This document shows positions 11,840 through 24,378 of a DNA stretch of 64,000 nt, in pieces. This stretch comes from Nansenia antarctica (Eukaryota; Chordata; Actinopteri; Argentiniformes; Microstomatidae), in the NCBI GenBank assembly GCA_963989245.1, contig OZ022344.1, positions 64,009,476 through 64,073,475 of the forward strand, written 5' to 3'. Both the position numbers and the translations under genes were made by a program. The notes beneath the pieces were generated by a model. It was not told the origin of the DNA. It was given only the letters and a program-made list of their open reading frames with translations, and searched no databases. Position 1 is the first letter of the stretch. Each line of letters begins with the position of its first letter.

Positions 11840-11877
<38 letters not shown>
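11766..11877. repeat. (GT)n microsatellite
   Basis: This is a near-pure GT tract with two GC substitutions. Confidence 0.97.
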
Positions 11878-11878
<1 letters not shown>

Positions 11879-12012
11879 CTGGATCATTAGTGGCCAGCTC
11901 AGTGGTGGTCATTTCTCTGTGTAGAGCGACGAGGCATTTCCCAGTAGAAAGTGTGAGAGTTGGCTTTTGGGCGAAAGTCTGACACTTCCATCTGTTCCCC
12001 TTAACAGCTAGG

Positions 12013-12017
<5 letters not shown>

Positions 12018-12072
<55 letters not shown>

Positions 12073-12256
12073 CGTCTGTGTGTGTGTGTACTTGCATAAG
12101 TGTGTTTGTGTGTGAGGGTGTGTGTGAGTGTGTGTGCGTGTGTGTGTGTGTGTGTCTGTATATGTGTCTGTGCGCATACACATCTGTGTGTGTGTGTGTG
12201 TGTGTGTGTTTGTGTTTGTGTGTGTGTGTGTGTGCGCGTGGTAGTATATGTGTGTC
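12018..12256. repeat. Compound (GT)n microsatellite
   Basis: GT runs are separated by CTTGCATAAG, CTGTATATG and GCGCATACACATC interruptions. Open frames through it are artefacts. Confidence 0.96.
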
Positions 12257-12382
12257 AAGGCTCTCTCTCATACATTTTCCAACACGACAAACAATGACTA
12301 AACCTCCTGCCAGAAGCCTTTACCACGTGTGTTATAACAACCAGTAATAAGTGTAAATAATAAATGCTGAACATGTTATACT

Positions 12383-12386
<4 letters not shown>

Positions 12387-12467
<81 letters not shown>
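12387..12467. repeat. (GA)n microsatellite
   Basis: A pure GA run is followed by a short G-rich stretch (12466-12483). Confidence 0.97.
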
Positions 12468-12472
<5 letters not shown>

Positions 12473-12573
12473 CGGGTGGGGGGGCTCCCTCCCTCGGAGT
12501 CAGCGGCACCGATAAACAATTTAAGGTGCCTTGCTGATGGGAGCGTTTGCTGTGCGCTGTGTTGCGTGTGCAG

Positions 12574-12850
12574 AGGCAGAGAGGAGGAGGAATTCCCCCC
12601 TGGTTTTCCCAGTAGTAGTTTTGGCCTGACAATAAACAACAGTTTAATTCTTTATCTAATCCTTGCCAGGAGGTGAGTCCAACAGCAAGCTCTTGCAGAT
12701 GTTCACATCCAATAATCTATCCATAATTGATGAAACAGGGAGGTCAGATGTAGCGGCTGCGGCCGTCGCCATTCCAAGCAACAAATAAATGGTTATTGAC
12801 AAAACAAGCCAGTATGGCGCTGAGCGACCCGAAAGATGACAGGCACGCAC
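12574..12850 (+). promoter_or_regulatory. Possible conserved non-coding element or exon
   Basis: This is non-repetitive sequence with TGACAATAAACAACAG and TAATCTATCCATAATTGATG segments typical of regulatory DNA. An optimal donor (AGGAG/GTGAGT) sits at 12673. An acceptor-like GTGTGCAG at 12566-12573 would give a 99-nt open exon, but its pyrimidine tract is poor. Confidence 0.2.
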
Positions 12851-12855
12851 AGAGC

Positions 12856-12886
<31 letters not shown>

Positions 12887-13168
12887 AGGAGAGCGAGAGT
12901 GGGGTAGAGTGAGAGAGAAGAGACAGAGAGAGTGGAGGAGTGGGAGGAGTGGAGGGAGACAAGGCAGTGAGGGAGGCAGGCAGGCTCTAGACGAGCCCCA
13001 GCCACGTCTCATCGGATCGGGGGTGCGGGAGCAGACGAGGGCCCCGGGACATGAAGGGCTCCCTGTGGAAGGGGCCTGGCCGGAGAGAGACCCCTCTGGA
13101 GTGCACAGGGGGGGCGGGGGGGGGGGGGGGGAGAAGGGGGGGGAGGAGGAAGAAGAGGAGGAGAGGAC
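12856..13168. repeat. Purine-rich imperfect GA/G tract with GC-rich centre
   Basis: GA runs (12856-12930) and a G-rich purine run (13107-13168) flank GC-rich unique sequence with several CpGs. A GCGAG/GTGAGT donor motif lies at 13187-13198. A first exon here is conceivable, but no reading frame looks protein-like. Confidence 0.5.
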
Positions 13169-13329
13169 GTGGGACTAGGCGAGCCAAGCGAGGTGAGTGC
13201 AACCGGGTGGAGCTTCGCCGAGTGCAGTGGGCCAGCTGTCCGCTCTGCTTTCATCTCTGGGCTTTGTGTCAGATGCAATCTACCTGGCTGTCAAGTCCCG
13301 ACAAGCAGCAGCCTCCTCAGAGCCCTCTC

Positions 13330-13339
13330 CCTCTACATC

Positions 13340-13396
<57 letters not shown>

Positions 13397-13663
13397 CTCT
13401 TCTCCTCTCTCTCTCTCTCTCTCTCTACCTCTTCTCCTCTCTCTCTCTCTCTACCTCTTCTCCTCTCTCTCTCTCTCTCTACCTCTACCTCTTCCCCTCT
13501 CTCTCGCTCTCTCTCTCTCTTTCTCTCTACCTCTTCCCTTCTCTCTCTCCCTCTACCTCTCTCTCTCTCCCCCTCTTTCTCTTTCTCTCTCTACCTCTCT
13601 TTCTCACTCTCCACCTCCCCTCTTATGGTTTCTCCCCTTCTCATCTCTCTCTCTCTCTCTTGT
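13330..13663. repeat. (CT)n compound array with CTACCTCTTC units
   Basis: CT runs are punctuated by repeated CTACCTCTTCTCCT blocks at fairly regular spacing, a higher-order duplication within a microsatellite. Three overlapping Ser/Leu-rich ORFs of about 170-220 codons are artefacts. Confidence 0.95.
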
Positions 13664-14677
13664 GGCTGCATGTAGTAGATTTCCTTTGTATCCTCTGGCT
13701 CTTGCTGCCTAAATGTCTATGAATGGTCCGTTCCATGCATTACAATGAGGCCTGTCCTCCCATTTCTACCTCTACCAGCCTCCCCTGATCCGCAGCAGCA
13801 GCACCTTAACTCTCTGACATCAAAGTCTCTCTGTTTTCCCTCCTGCAACCAGGAAAACGTGCGTCAATCCCACATACGACCTGAGACGTGCAGAGACGAA
13901 TAGCAAGTACCTGTGGACAACAGCAGAGGCTTCCTCAGCCCTGCACTCTACCTGTATACCTGTATACCTGTACACATACCGGTTGAGAAAGACCATCGGA
14001 AGAACTAAACTAAACTAAAGGCTGATTGCCTTCGCCTGCTTAAAAAAACGTGTCCGTGACTAGAATATTAGAAAACGCAATGAATTAGTCATTGCAATAA
14101 TCTATGGATATGAAATAATAAACACACTACTGTATTATTGAGAGATTGGTTAATAATAGGTAAGGATGAGGAACTCACGTCAGATTTGTTGGCGTGCTTT
14201 AAGACGTCTCTCCTCTACCCTATGTTAAAGTACCTGCGGACTACTGAACACATGCATGCATGGTTACTCTATGAACATGGTCTCCCATGGTCTCCTATGG
14301 ACTCCTATGGCTTCCAGAATAGCTATATACTGTTGAACTTCTTTTGAACTTATTTTGAACCAGTGATATTCTATAGCTTAATGTTGTACTAGTAACTCAG
14401 TGATGACAGTGATGCTTCATATAAATATTACAACAATTAGATACTCTACACTGCAGTGTCTTGTACACTGAAGTGCAGTGGCAGGATATGAAATGAACTC
14501 TTCACCGATGTAGATGTACTGTATCTCTCTCAGTCCTCATTAAAGGGACACCTCACAGTCATTATCTCCAGCACCATACCAGTGAGTACATAATGTGAAA
14601 ACTGTCTTTTTTCTATTAGGCAAAAAGATGAGAGAAGTTCCTAAGGATTATTATTTATTTTTTTAATCTTCCAGTGG
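13664..14677. other. Unassigned sequence
   Basis: It contains short tandem patches (CCTGTATACCTGTATACC near 13950; CATGGTCTCC near 14277) in mostly unique sequence. No gene is supported. Confidence 0.5.
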
Positions 14678-14858
14678 CCTGGGGTGGTCCAGTGGTCTAG
14701 CACCGCGGTATACAGTGCACACATATGCCCATGTCGGCATGGATTCGAGTCCGGGCCATGCCCTGCTAACATGCCCTCTTCTCCTTACTTTCCTGTCTAT
14801 CTTCACTCTCTCTGTCCAATAAAATGAAAAATATGAGTGGGACTGCCCCACTCTGAAA
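14678..14858 (+). mobile_element. tRNA-derived SINE (subfamily 2, copy C)
   Basis: The head GGGGTGGTCCAGTGGTCTAG contains box A, and GGATTCGAGTCCGGG contains box B. The tail reads CTTTCCTGTCTATCTTCACT, then CCAATAAAATG and AGTGGGACTGCCCCACTC. It matches the minus-strand copy at 11194-11378 along its whole length. The A/T-rich 3' end (14860-14880) is consistent with a retroposed tail. Confidence 0.87.
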
Positions 14859-15132
14859 AAAAATTACCTTTAAAAAAAAGAACACACAAAAAACAACCAG
14901 TTATTTTTAGAAACTACAATGAGTTTCCAGTCAGGGGTAATGAGTTTGTGGCTGTATTTCTTTGGGGGAAAATCAATTAATGATTTTATTTTGTATGACA
15001 TCACAGGGGTTAATTTCCTTAGGACCTCTGCTCTCATCTTTTTGACTCCACAGGGTAGATAACGATGCTACGGTAACAACGGGCGAAGTGTCCTTTTATT
15101 GCTTAAGTAGCAAATATGACTGTGTGTTACGC

Positions 15133-15133
<1 letters not shown>
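14859..15133. other. Unassigned sequence
   Basis: It includes A-runs after the SINE and AT-rich unique sequence with CAATTAATGATTTTATTTTG. No gene is supported. Confidence 0.45.

Positions 15134-15195
<62 letters not shown>
15134..15195. repeat. (CA)n microsatellite
   Basis: This is a pure CA run of about 31 units. Confidence 0.97.
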
Positions 15196-15198
<3 letters not shown>

Positions 15199-15441
15199 CC
15201 AAGGGATAACCATGCTTCTAAGAATCCCTCGAAAAACAAGGGGACGACAATGCATTTTTTTTTTTGCCTTGAAAACAAACAAACAATATTAGCCATCTCA
15301 CACCCCAGAGTGTGGCTGCTACACTCCCCTTCTTAATTACTGCACAGCATCATGAATATTTCACACATATGCTTCCCACTTTGTCGCTGGAGTTCAGAAC
15401 TAAGAGAAACAAGTATCATATGCATATTAATGGGGAGTTTG

Positions 15442-15519
15442 GTGTGTGTGTGTGTGTGTGTGTGTGTGCATATGCATGCTTGTCTGTGTGTATTTGTGCG
15501 TGTGCGTGTGTATCCATGT

Positions 15520-15585
<66 letters not shown>

Positions 15586-15628
15586 ATGCTTGTGTATGTG
15601 TGCATGTGTATGCAAGTGTATCCTTGTC

Positions 15629-15709
<81 letters not shown>

Positions 15710-15712
15710 GTG
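15442..15712. repeat. Compound (GT)n array
   Basis: GT runs contain TATGCATGCTTGTCTG, ATCCATGTCTCTG and ATGCAAGTGTATCCTTGTC interruptions. The related TATGC...TATCC...TTGTC pattern recurs, suggesting an internal duplication. Confidence 0.95.
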
Positions 15713-15894
15713 GTGACAGCAGGAGGAAATGGCACTGGTGCACCAGCAGCTGTTCCTTTTAGATCCCCCTCTGAGGGGACTGCCTGAGGAGGGCCCTCAG
15801 CCACAAAGGGATAAAGGAGATGAGGACTCTTGATGGAAAACAGGCAAACAACCGCTGGGACCTCCTCCTAACCCCGCCACGCTCCCCTCCAATC

Positions 15895-15985
15895 CACCCC
15901 TCCTACCCCCCCCCCCCTCCCCTCTCCTCCTACGCCCCTCCTACCCCCTACCCCCCTCCTACTCCTTCCACCCAGACCCCCAGGA
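15895..15985. repeat. C-rich CCTAC pyrimidine tract
   Basis: The plus strand is C-rich with repeated CCTACCCC units. The sequence just downstream (15990-16080) is unique and rich in GCTAAC/TTAGC cores. Confidence 0.85.
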
Positions 15986-16080
15986 GTCCCCGCCGAGTGT
16001 CAGGACCTCTTTAGCATTCTCCGAGGCGGCCGCTAAACTGCGCATTAGCACCGCCAGGCTAACAGGAACGTCTAATGATG

Positions 16081-16172
16081 AGGAGAGGAGAGGAGAGGAA
16101 AGGAGGGAAGGGGAGGAGAGGGAGGGAGGGAGGGGAGAGAGGAGAGGAGAGGAGAGGAGAGGAGGGGGTGGG
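16081..16172. repeat. GGAGA purine tract
   Basis: The purine-only stretch is built of AGGAG pentamers, the strand complement of the 5941-6205 type. Confidence 0.93.
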
Positions 16173-16339
16173 TGGGTTTTCTTTCTCAGCTATGACAAAT
16201 GGAAGAAAGTCCTGTGCAAGGGGTGGGGGTTTGTGATTGGAGGGGCTCTTTAAGCATCTGAGGTCCTTATCGGTTGGGTGGGGAGAACGGAGACTGGAGG
16301 GGGTGGGACTGGAGTGTGTGTGGGGCGGGGGGGGGGGGG

Positions 16340-16640
16340 CATTAAAATGACAATATAAATGCAAATCCTCTGGTAATAATTCTTCAAAACGTCTAACGCA
16401 GTGATGACGCTACACCGAATCACGTGTCACCGCATAACATCATCCAGGGGCCGGATTAAACAGTGTCTAATTGAATTTATGGACCTTTAAACTACCACTT
16501 AGAGCTCAGTGGAGCATAATGATATGCTTTATTTAACATATCTAAACAAAGACGATGATGACATTGTGAGGGTTTAATGGTGCGCAAAGTGCCAGCCTCT
16601 TGTCTTGATAGAGAGGGGCCTGCTTGAGCAGGTTAACGTG
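16340..16640. promoter_or_regulatory. Possible conserved non-coding element
   Basis: An exact octamer ATGCAAAT (POU-like) sits at 16359-16366. GGATTAAA, TAATTGAATT, ATGATATGC and AACAAAG cores follow. The block is non-repetitive, AT-rich and free of ORFs, consistent with a developmental enhancer. Confidence 0.27.
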
Positions 16641-17427
16641 TTATGGATCAGGGTTTCAGATTAAGGCGCTGTTGTCTGAACAAACAGGGGTTCACTGCAC
16701 AGCGAGGAGAGAACGAAACACCTCATTAAACAAATATAACACTTTTAAGTGTGACACGGGGCACTTTTGTACTTTTAAATTATACATTATGTTTCTCCTC
16801 AAATGAACATCCGAGTGAGAGAGTGTGTTGCACGCGGCAGCAACACCCGTTAATGAAGTTGAACCCTGTCTGGTTGAGTTGCGGGCGCACGACTATGGCG
16901 GCCAGGAAAAAACGCCTACGAGGAAGTTCAAAGAGAGAGCTAATGAGTTTGACCTATCCTGTCATCATTAGCGGTCACGTGACCACTCAAAGCCTTTCCG
17001 ACAATTCACCGTCGAGACAAAAAGAGGTCGCGCTCAAGCTGAGGCAGTGGAGAAAAATAAAAAAACACACAAAAAAACACGTCTCTCTCTTTTAACGGAT
17101 GTTTCCCCGCACGGCGCGTGAGGTAACGACACGAGGCAGCGTATCGAACTTTGTGTCGCTGGATTTGTGCTGTTTTCAAAAAACAACCAGTTCCCCCCCG
17201 AACACGAGGGGAGGTGATAAACACAGAAACGAGATTTGAATACAAATGGCCCTTTAATGCACGACAGGACAACTAATAGGTATCCAGGACCAGGCAATTA
17301 GAATATAGCCAGCTATATTACTTCTCTCAACATGCCAGAGGTACTCAATGTGATTTATAGGAGGAGACCATGCTGTGCTACCTCTTAAAGGGAGAGTGAG
17401 CCTTGAGAGGCATTTAGGGAGGACGTG
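16641..17427. other. Unassigned sequence
   Basis: No exon or transposon is recognised. A 114-codon plus ORF at 16751-17095 lacks recognisable domains and splice support, so it is not called. Confidence 0.45.
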
Positions 17428-17491
17428 TAGGGAGGGAGGGAGGGAGGGAGAGAGAGAGGGAGAGAAGGAGGGAGGGAGGGGGGGGGGGGGA
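17428..17491. repeat. (GGGA)n and poly-G tract
   Basis: GGGA and GA units pass into a G-run. It is purine-only on the plus strand. Confidence 0.93.
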
Positions 17492-18033
17492 ACAACTGCC
17501 TGACTAACCCCTTTTATTGCAGTGGAATACTCCAAACTCTACATCATTGCCATTGCGGTACCACAAACACGATTCGATGCTTTTTAAAAACAGATAAATT
17601 CTACCATCACGTCGAATTTACTTGGATTAAAATCAAGCTTTTGGTGGTCTGGTCTGTACGTGTAAGTGTCGGCCCTATCGTATTCTATTGTAGTATTGTG
17701 AGAGCTCAAAGTATCATTATCCATTACACAACAACCACAAGTGCACAGTAACACAAATAGCCTATGGACGGGATTAGAGCTGGCTACAACCTTAATGCGT
17801 ATATCACCCAACACATCAGAACAACTAACACAGAGGCTGTGGCTAAACCCCCTGCTGATCTGTTTTAGATCTCCCTCCATTTCTCCCCTCCCATCTCCTG
17901 ACTTTCTTTTATCACAGACTCTCTAATTCCCTTTCTTATCTCAGGGCTTTTCTCTTCAGATTAAGGACAAAGAGACGGGTGGTGGCTTTTTGTTTTGGCA
18001 CCACCACCACCACCGCCACCACGGCGGTGTCTC
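17492..18033. other. Unassigned sequence
   Basis: AT-rich sequence ends in a short CCACCACCACC trinucleotide run near 18000-18023. No gene is supported. Confidence 0.5.
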
Positions 18034-18180
18034 TCCCCTACTCTCTCTCTCTCTCTCCCTCCCCTCTTTCTCTCCCCCTCTCCCCCTCTTTCTCTCTCTC
18101 TCTATCTCTCTCCCCCTGTGTGTCTCTCTCTCTCTCTCCCCCTGTGTCCCTCTCTCTCCCTCCCCCTCTCTCTCCAGCCC
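18034..18180. repeat. (CT)n polypyrimidine tract
   Basis: CT runs contain CCCC and CCCTGTGTC interruptions. The tract ends in CTCTCTCCAG, which mimics a splice acceptor. Confidence 0.95.
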
Positions 18181-19015
<835 letters not shown>

Positions 19016-19209
19016 CAAAACAGCACTCTCTGGTGCATCTAAAGGACAAGGATAACATGGTTTAGCTACACAGGCTAATGCAGAGCTACAGTGGAGATTC
19101 TTCCTTTACTAAACAGTTCTCTGTCGAGCCCGACCCCCTAACCAAAAGGTACAATGTGAACATCGATGCAACTATCATGTATTCTGACTCTGGTGAGTCT
19201 GAAACTATT

Positions 19210-19284
19210 TGTTTCAGATGTCTATTTTATTCTATTATTCTATTGTTGTTTCAGATGTCTATTTTATTCTATTATTGTATTGTC
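19210..19284. repeat. Tandem duplication, about 38-bp unit
   Basis: TGTTTCAGATGTCTATTTTA and the following TTCTATTATT occur twice head to tail with one or two differences. Confidence 0.85.
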
Positions 19285-19325
19285 ACTTTATTTTGTTGTT
19301 GTGGTTCGTGATGTGAGCTGTTGTA

Positions 19326-19503
19326 ACGCCTTAATTTCCCCTCAGGGATCAATAAAGTATCTATCTATCTATCTATCATAGTATCTACTGTATCTATGTA
19401 TCTATCTATGTATCTATCTATCTATCTATCTATCATAGTATCTATCTATCTATCTATCTATCATAGTATCTATCTATCTATATATCTATCTATCATAGTA
19501 TCC

Positions 19504-19537
<34 letters not shown>

Positions 19538-19540
19538 ATC
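19326..19540 (+). mobile_element. LINE 3' end with (TATC)n tail
   Basis: AATTTCCCCTCAGGGATCAA followed by TAAAGTATCTATC is a common fish LINE 3' terminus. The tail expands into a TATC array with CATAGTATC variants up to about 19540. No coding part is preserved, so this is a heavily 5'-truncated insertion. The family (L2- or Rex1-like) is uncertain. Confidence 0.6.
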
Positions 19541-19869
19541 TTTTCATAAACTACACACTTTGTTTCCAGTGTTTTGATCAGCGGTGCTTCTCTTTCACCA
19601 TCTTCCTGCATCAGTATTGTTGCGTTGGAACCACCTACTGAGCTGTAGTCTTGACAACGTCTCGAGGCCAACTGTCCTCCTTTGTCTTACATCATCCAGA
19701 GTATCATCCATCTATCCTCAAAGAACTACAAGTGTAATCCTGACGAGTGAAAAAAAAAGAAGATGAAGGGAGCTTTTTATTTGGTCGACGAAAGGTTCTC
19801 TAAAACATCTCTTGGTATGTCGTTGTGAACTAAGAACCAAATGAGAGGAAACCATAGCTTCATCCTCAA
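19541..19869. other. Unassigned sequence
   Basis: Unique sequence with an A-run near 19750. No gene or repeat is recognised. Confidence 0.45.
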
Positions 19870-19953
19870 GCATACACAGTATAGTAACATATCATATACT
19901 GCATACACAGTATAGTAACATATCGCATACTGCATACACAGTATAGTAGTATT
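19870..19953. repeat. 31-bp tandem repeat, about 2.7 copies
   Basis: Units begin GCATACACAGTATAGTAACA at 19870, 19901 and 19932. The second differs from the first at two bases and the third is partial. Confidence 0.9.
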
Positions 19954-20935
19954 CTACCTCATAGAAGGCCTACTGTGATGGAGGCGGTTCGAACCCGGGG
20001 GATGAGCTCGAGGGGCTAGCGCCGGTGTTCAGCTCCCAGCCGAGACTACAATACTGTGTACTGTACCGCCGGAGCGTGGTTCCTAACCGCCTCCGCTCCG
20101 CTCCCACCTCACAGACATAATATAACCATATCGGTGTCCCCCTTTTCCTCTAGAGGAAGACAAAACAATCGTTCATTTAAAGGGAGAAGGGATCTTAAAG
20201 GGGAAGCCTCCACCTACCCACAGTTTTAATGGCCTCAGCAGACACGAGGGCTTTTATTGGAGCTGAAGATAGGACAGGGGGGGGGGTGTGGGGGCGAGGT
20301 CGTTTATTTTTCGAGCAGCGAGCGCTGTGTCTGGGAGTAATGTGTGAATCGTCCAGGGATGAGGGACAGAGGCTCACACGGGTGACAGGGTGACCCCGGC
20401 CTCATCCCTCCTCATCCCTCCTCGTCCGAAAATGACCGGAGCCAGGCCTATGATGGAATGCCTCATAACATCCCTAGGATGGTTTCCTGCTGACCTGACC
20501 TGCAAAAAACTGTAAAGGAACTATATCTGTCCGTTCCTGAATCACATTCCAAGCAGATGCCTTTATAACATATTTATGGATGATATCTTTGAAACACATC
20601 GCACAGGAGAAAAAAACATGGGATCCCATCACCTCCCCCCATTCAATGCACAGACATACATCGTTCATAATAACATCACTCAATAACTGTCCGTTTGTTC
20701 ATGCATTTAAATCTGTGTGGACTGAGCTTCAAAAGACCACATATGCTGTACATCAGCTCATCATCATCATCCGAGGGGAGGGGGTGGAGGACATCTCCCA
20801 GCCTAGTTGAATGACAGATACAAGACCATGTAGTTGGTAAATATTGCAGAAGGCCAGAGTCTCGGGAGTGAGCAGAGTGTGGATCTCTGATCTCTGATAT
20901 GTGAGAGCACACAGCAGGATACCATCACTCACTCA
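19954..20935. other. Unassigned sequence
   Basis: A perfect box-B-like GGTTCGAACCC lies at 19986-19996 in GC-rich sequence, but no box A or cloverleaf can be built around it. A G-run sits near 20278-20287. The remainder holds no supported gene. Confidence 0.45.
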
Positions 20936-22057
20936 CCGATACCCCGACACAAACTCACTCACTGATACCCCGACACAACCTCACTCACTGATACCCCGAC
21001 ACAACCTCACTGATACCCCGACACAACCTCACTGATACCCCGACACAACCTCACTCACTGATACCCCGACACAACCTCACTCACTGATACCCCGACACAA
21101 CCTCACTGATACCCCGACACAACCTCACTCACTGATACCCCGACACAACCTCACTGATACCCCGACACAACCTCACTCACTGATACCCCGACACAACCTC
21201 ACTCACTGATACCCCGACACAAACTCACTCACTGATACCCCGACACAACCTCACTCACTGATACCCCGACACAACCTCACTCACTGATACCCCGACACAA
21301 CCTCACTCACTGATACCCCGACACAACCACACTGATACCCCGACACAACCTCACTGATACCCCGACACAACCTCACTCACTGATACCCAGACACAACCTC
21401 ACTGATACCCCGACTCAACCTCACTCACTGATACCCCGACTCAACCTCACTGATACCCCGACACCACCTCACTCACTGATACCCCGACACAACCTCACTC
21501 ACTGATACCCCGACTCAACCTCACTCACTGATACCCCGACACAACCTCACTCACTGATACCCCGACACAACCTCACTCACTGATACCCCGACACAACCTC
21601 ACTGATACCCCGACACAACCACACTCACTGATACCCCGACACAACCTCACTCACTGATACCCCGACACAACCTCACCGATACCCCGACACAACCTCACTC
21701 ACTGATACCCCGACACCACCTCACTCACTGATACCCCGACACAACCTCACTCACTGATACCCCGACACAACCTCACCGATACCCCGACACAACCTCACTC
21801 ACTGATACCCCGACACAACCTCACTGATACCCCGACACAACCTCACCGATACCCCGACACAACCTCACTCACCGATACCCCGACACAACCTCACTCACTG
21901 ATACCCCGACACAACCTCACTCACTGATACCCCGACACAACCTCACTCACTGATACCCCGACACAACCTCACTCACTGATACCCCGACACAACCTCACTG
22001 ATACCCCGACACAACCTCACTGATACCCAGATACAACCTCACTCACTGATACCAGGG
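20936..22057. repeat. Minisatellite, 26-bp and 22-bp units
   Basis: The unit is GATACCCCGACACAACCTCA plus CTCACT (26 bp) or CT (22 bp); the short form lacks one CACT. There are roughly 45 units, with long and short forms interspersed without a simple period. Single-base variants (ACTCAACC, ACCACC, CACCGATA, CCCAGACA) mark individual units. The array is non-coding and there is no sign of CRISPR spacers. Confidence 0.97.
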
Positions 22058-22059
22058 CT

Positions 22060-22160
22060 TGACATTAAGCTTCTTCAGGTACTTCTCCTTCGGACAAGTG
22101 AACTTATCTTTTACTTGTCCGAGAGCTCAAGTTACTTATATATGACAACGCGTGTGTGTG
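22060..22160. repeat. Remnant of a dispersed repeat (ACTTGTCC type)
   Basis: CCAGGGCTTGACATTAAGCT, then TTCGGACAAGTGAACTT and TTACTTGTCCGAGAG resemble a fish repeat recalled from memory. It abuts the minisatellite end exactly at the last degenerate unit. Class unknown. Confidence 0.3.
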
Positions 22161-22708
22161 TATGTCTACTAACACACTACAAGCCAGTAATACATTACAT
22201 TACATTCCAATTCCAACAATTACTATGGATCCATGTGCACGCCAGAGAACGTTCGATTTCAAAGTTTAAAGTAAAGGGTCAGTAAAGGGTCAGTTTAAAG
22301 TAAAGGGTCATGCTAGCATTAATGTTTTGATTCAAAGGGCATGATTTGCCAGATTCTCTAGGCATGATTGTTTTAATTTTGAGTTATTTCATTTGAAATT
22401 ATAATCAATATTCACAATTCATTAGTTGTGTTCTTATTTGTTGATAATCCAATGTGACAACTTGCCCGACATAGTGTAACAATTTACCCGCTGATGGGGC
22501 AAATTGTCACAAATGCACACTGTCTATTTAACGGTCTACAGCTCTGTACTGAAATAAGATATGAATATAACCAATACAAAAAATGTGCCCAAGACTTCCT
22601 TCTTTCTTTTGGTATGACATGTATACCATTGTGATGTATTGTGCCCAGTAAATGTTAGACAGCGTGTGACAACATACCCCACGCTCCCCTACTTAGCAGA
22701 CATAGATT
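22161..22708. other. Unassigned AT-rich spacer between minisatellites
   Basis: It contains a short AGTAAAGGGTCA duplication (22272-22311) and GTGACAACTTGCCC / GGGGCAAATTGTCAC segments that are partly complementary, hinting at an old transposon. No gene. Confidence 0.4.
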
Positions 22709-24105
22709 GTTTGACATGGCACCATACATTGACAAGGTAGCATACTTTGACAAGTCAGCATACATTGACAAGGCAGCTACATTGACATGGCAGCATACAT
22801 TGACAAGGCAGCATACATTAACATGGCAGCATACATTGACAAGGCAGCATACATTGACAAGGCAGCATACATTGACAAGGCAGCATACATTGACAAGGCA
22901 CCATACATTGACATGGCAGCATACATTGACAAGGCAGCATACATTGACAAGTCAGGATACATTGATAAGGCAGCATACATTGTCAAGGTAGCATACATTG
23001 TCAAGGCAGCATACATTGTCAAGGCAGCATACATTGAGAAGGCAGCATACATTGTCAAGGCAGCATACATTGTCAAGGCAGCATACATTGACATGGCAGC
23101 TACATTGACATGGCAGCATACATTGACAAGGCAGCATACATTGACAAGGCAGCATACATTGACAAGTCAGCATACATTGATAAGGCAGCATACATTGTCA
23201 AGGCAGCATACATTGTCAAGGCAGCATACATTGACAAGGCAGCATACATTGTCAAGGCAGCATACATTGACAAGGCAGCATACATTGACATGGCACCATA
23301 CATTGACATGGCAGCATACATTGACAAGGCAGCATACATTGACAAGGCAGCTACATTGACAAGGCAGCATACATTGACAAGGCAGCTACATTGACAAGGC
23401 AGCATACATTGACAAGGCAGCTACATTGACAAGGCAGCATACATTGACAAGGCAGCTACATTGACAAGGCAGCATACATTGACAAGACAGCATACATTGA
23501 CAAGGCAGCATACATTGACAAGGCAGCATACATTGACAAGGCAGCATCCATTGACATGGCAGCATACATTGACAAGGCAGCATACATTGACAAGGCAGCA
23601 TCCATTGACATGGCAGCATACATTGACATGGCAGCATACATTGACAAGGCAGCATAAATTGACAAGGCAGCTACATTGACATGGCAGCATACATTGACAA
23701 GGCAGCATACATTGAAAAGGCAGCATACATTGACATGGCAGCTACATTGACATGGCAGCATACATTGACAAGGCAGCATACATTGACAAGGCAGCTACAT
23801 TGACATGGCAGCATACATTGACAAGGCAGCATACATTGACAAGGCAGCATACATTGACATGGCAGCATACATTGACAAGGCAGCATACATTGACAAGGCA
23901 GCTACATTGACATGGCAGCATACATTGACAAGGCAGCATACATTGAAAAGGCGGCTACATTGACAAGGCAGGATACATTGACAAGGCCTCTCCATTGACA
24001 AGGCAGCTACATTGACAAGGCAGCTACATTGACACGGCAGCATACATTGACAAGGCAGCATACATTGACAAGGCAGCTACATTGACAAGGCAGCTTTTAA
24101 TAATT
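22709..24105. repeat. Minisatellite, 18-bp and 17-bp units
   Basis: The main unit is CAGCATACATTGACAAGG (18 bp). A 17-bp variant (CAGCTACATTGACAAGG) becomes frequent after about 23345. Other variants carry CATGG, TTGTCAAGG or AAGTCAG. There are roughly 78 units. Blocks of variants recur in the same order, for example AAGTCAG, then GATAAGG, then TTGTCAAGG at both 22950-23000 and 23163-23220, showing duplication of multi-unit segments. The 18-bp length keeps long frames open on both strands; these are not genes. Confidence 0.97.
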
Positions 24106-24138
24106 GTTTAAGAAGCAGTTATTTTTGGAACTATTTTT

Positions 24139-24378
24139 TCTGAAGTACACATTTCATTCATCCAGGGCGATGGTGGGCACAAAGAAAGGCTGTCAAGACA
24201 ACAGAGACAATGTTTACCACCCAACTTTGGAGTAGTAAGAAGGTGTAATTCCCTGCTTTTAGCTCCGAAACAAACTACCCTCAATGTGCACCAGAGACAT
24301 ACGAATGGTATTGATTAGTTTATCTTACTCTGGGTAAGTAGAAAGAATTGCCAATACGCCGCACTATCCCTTTAATAG
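24139..24378. repeat. Probable non-autonomous dispersed repeat
   Basis: Ordered blocks CGATGGTGGGCACAAAGAAA, GGTGTAATTCCCTGCTTTTA, CACCAGAGACATACGAATGG and CACTATCCCTTTAA match, from memory, a common fish repeat. No second copy is in the window and I cannot define the ends. Confidence 0.4.

Noticed and set aside
13051..13198. GC-rich first exon with GCGAG/GTGAGT donor
   Set aside because: The frame is Arg/Gly repeat-like from a purine tract, with no recognisable protein and no core promoter.
19986..19996. Possible tRNA gene from a perfect box B
   Set aside because: No box A at the right distance and no cloverleaf can be folded.
22707..24061. Long ORFs of up to 190 codons across the 18-bp array
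   Set aside because: The unit length is a multiple of three without stop codons, so frames stay open on both strands. No start context or flanking coding signal.
20936..24105. CRISPR-like arrays
   Set aside because: Units are tandem with no unique spacers, and the context is a vertebrate genome. These are minisatellites.
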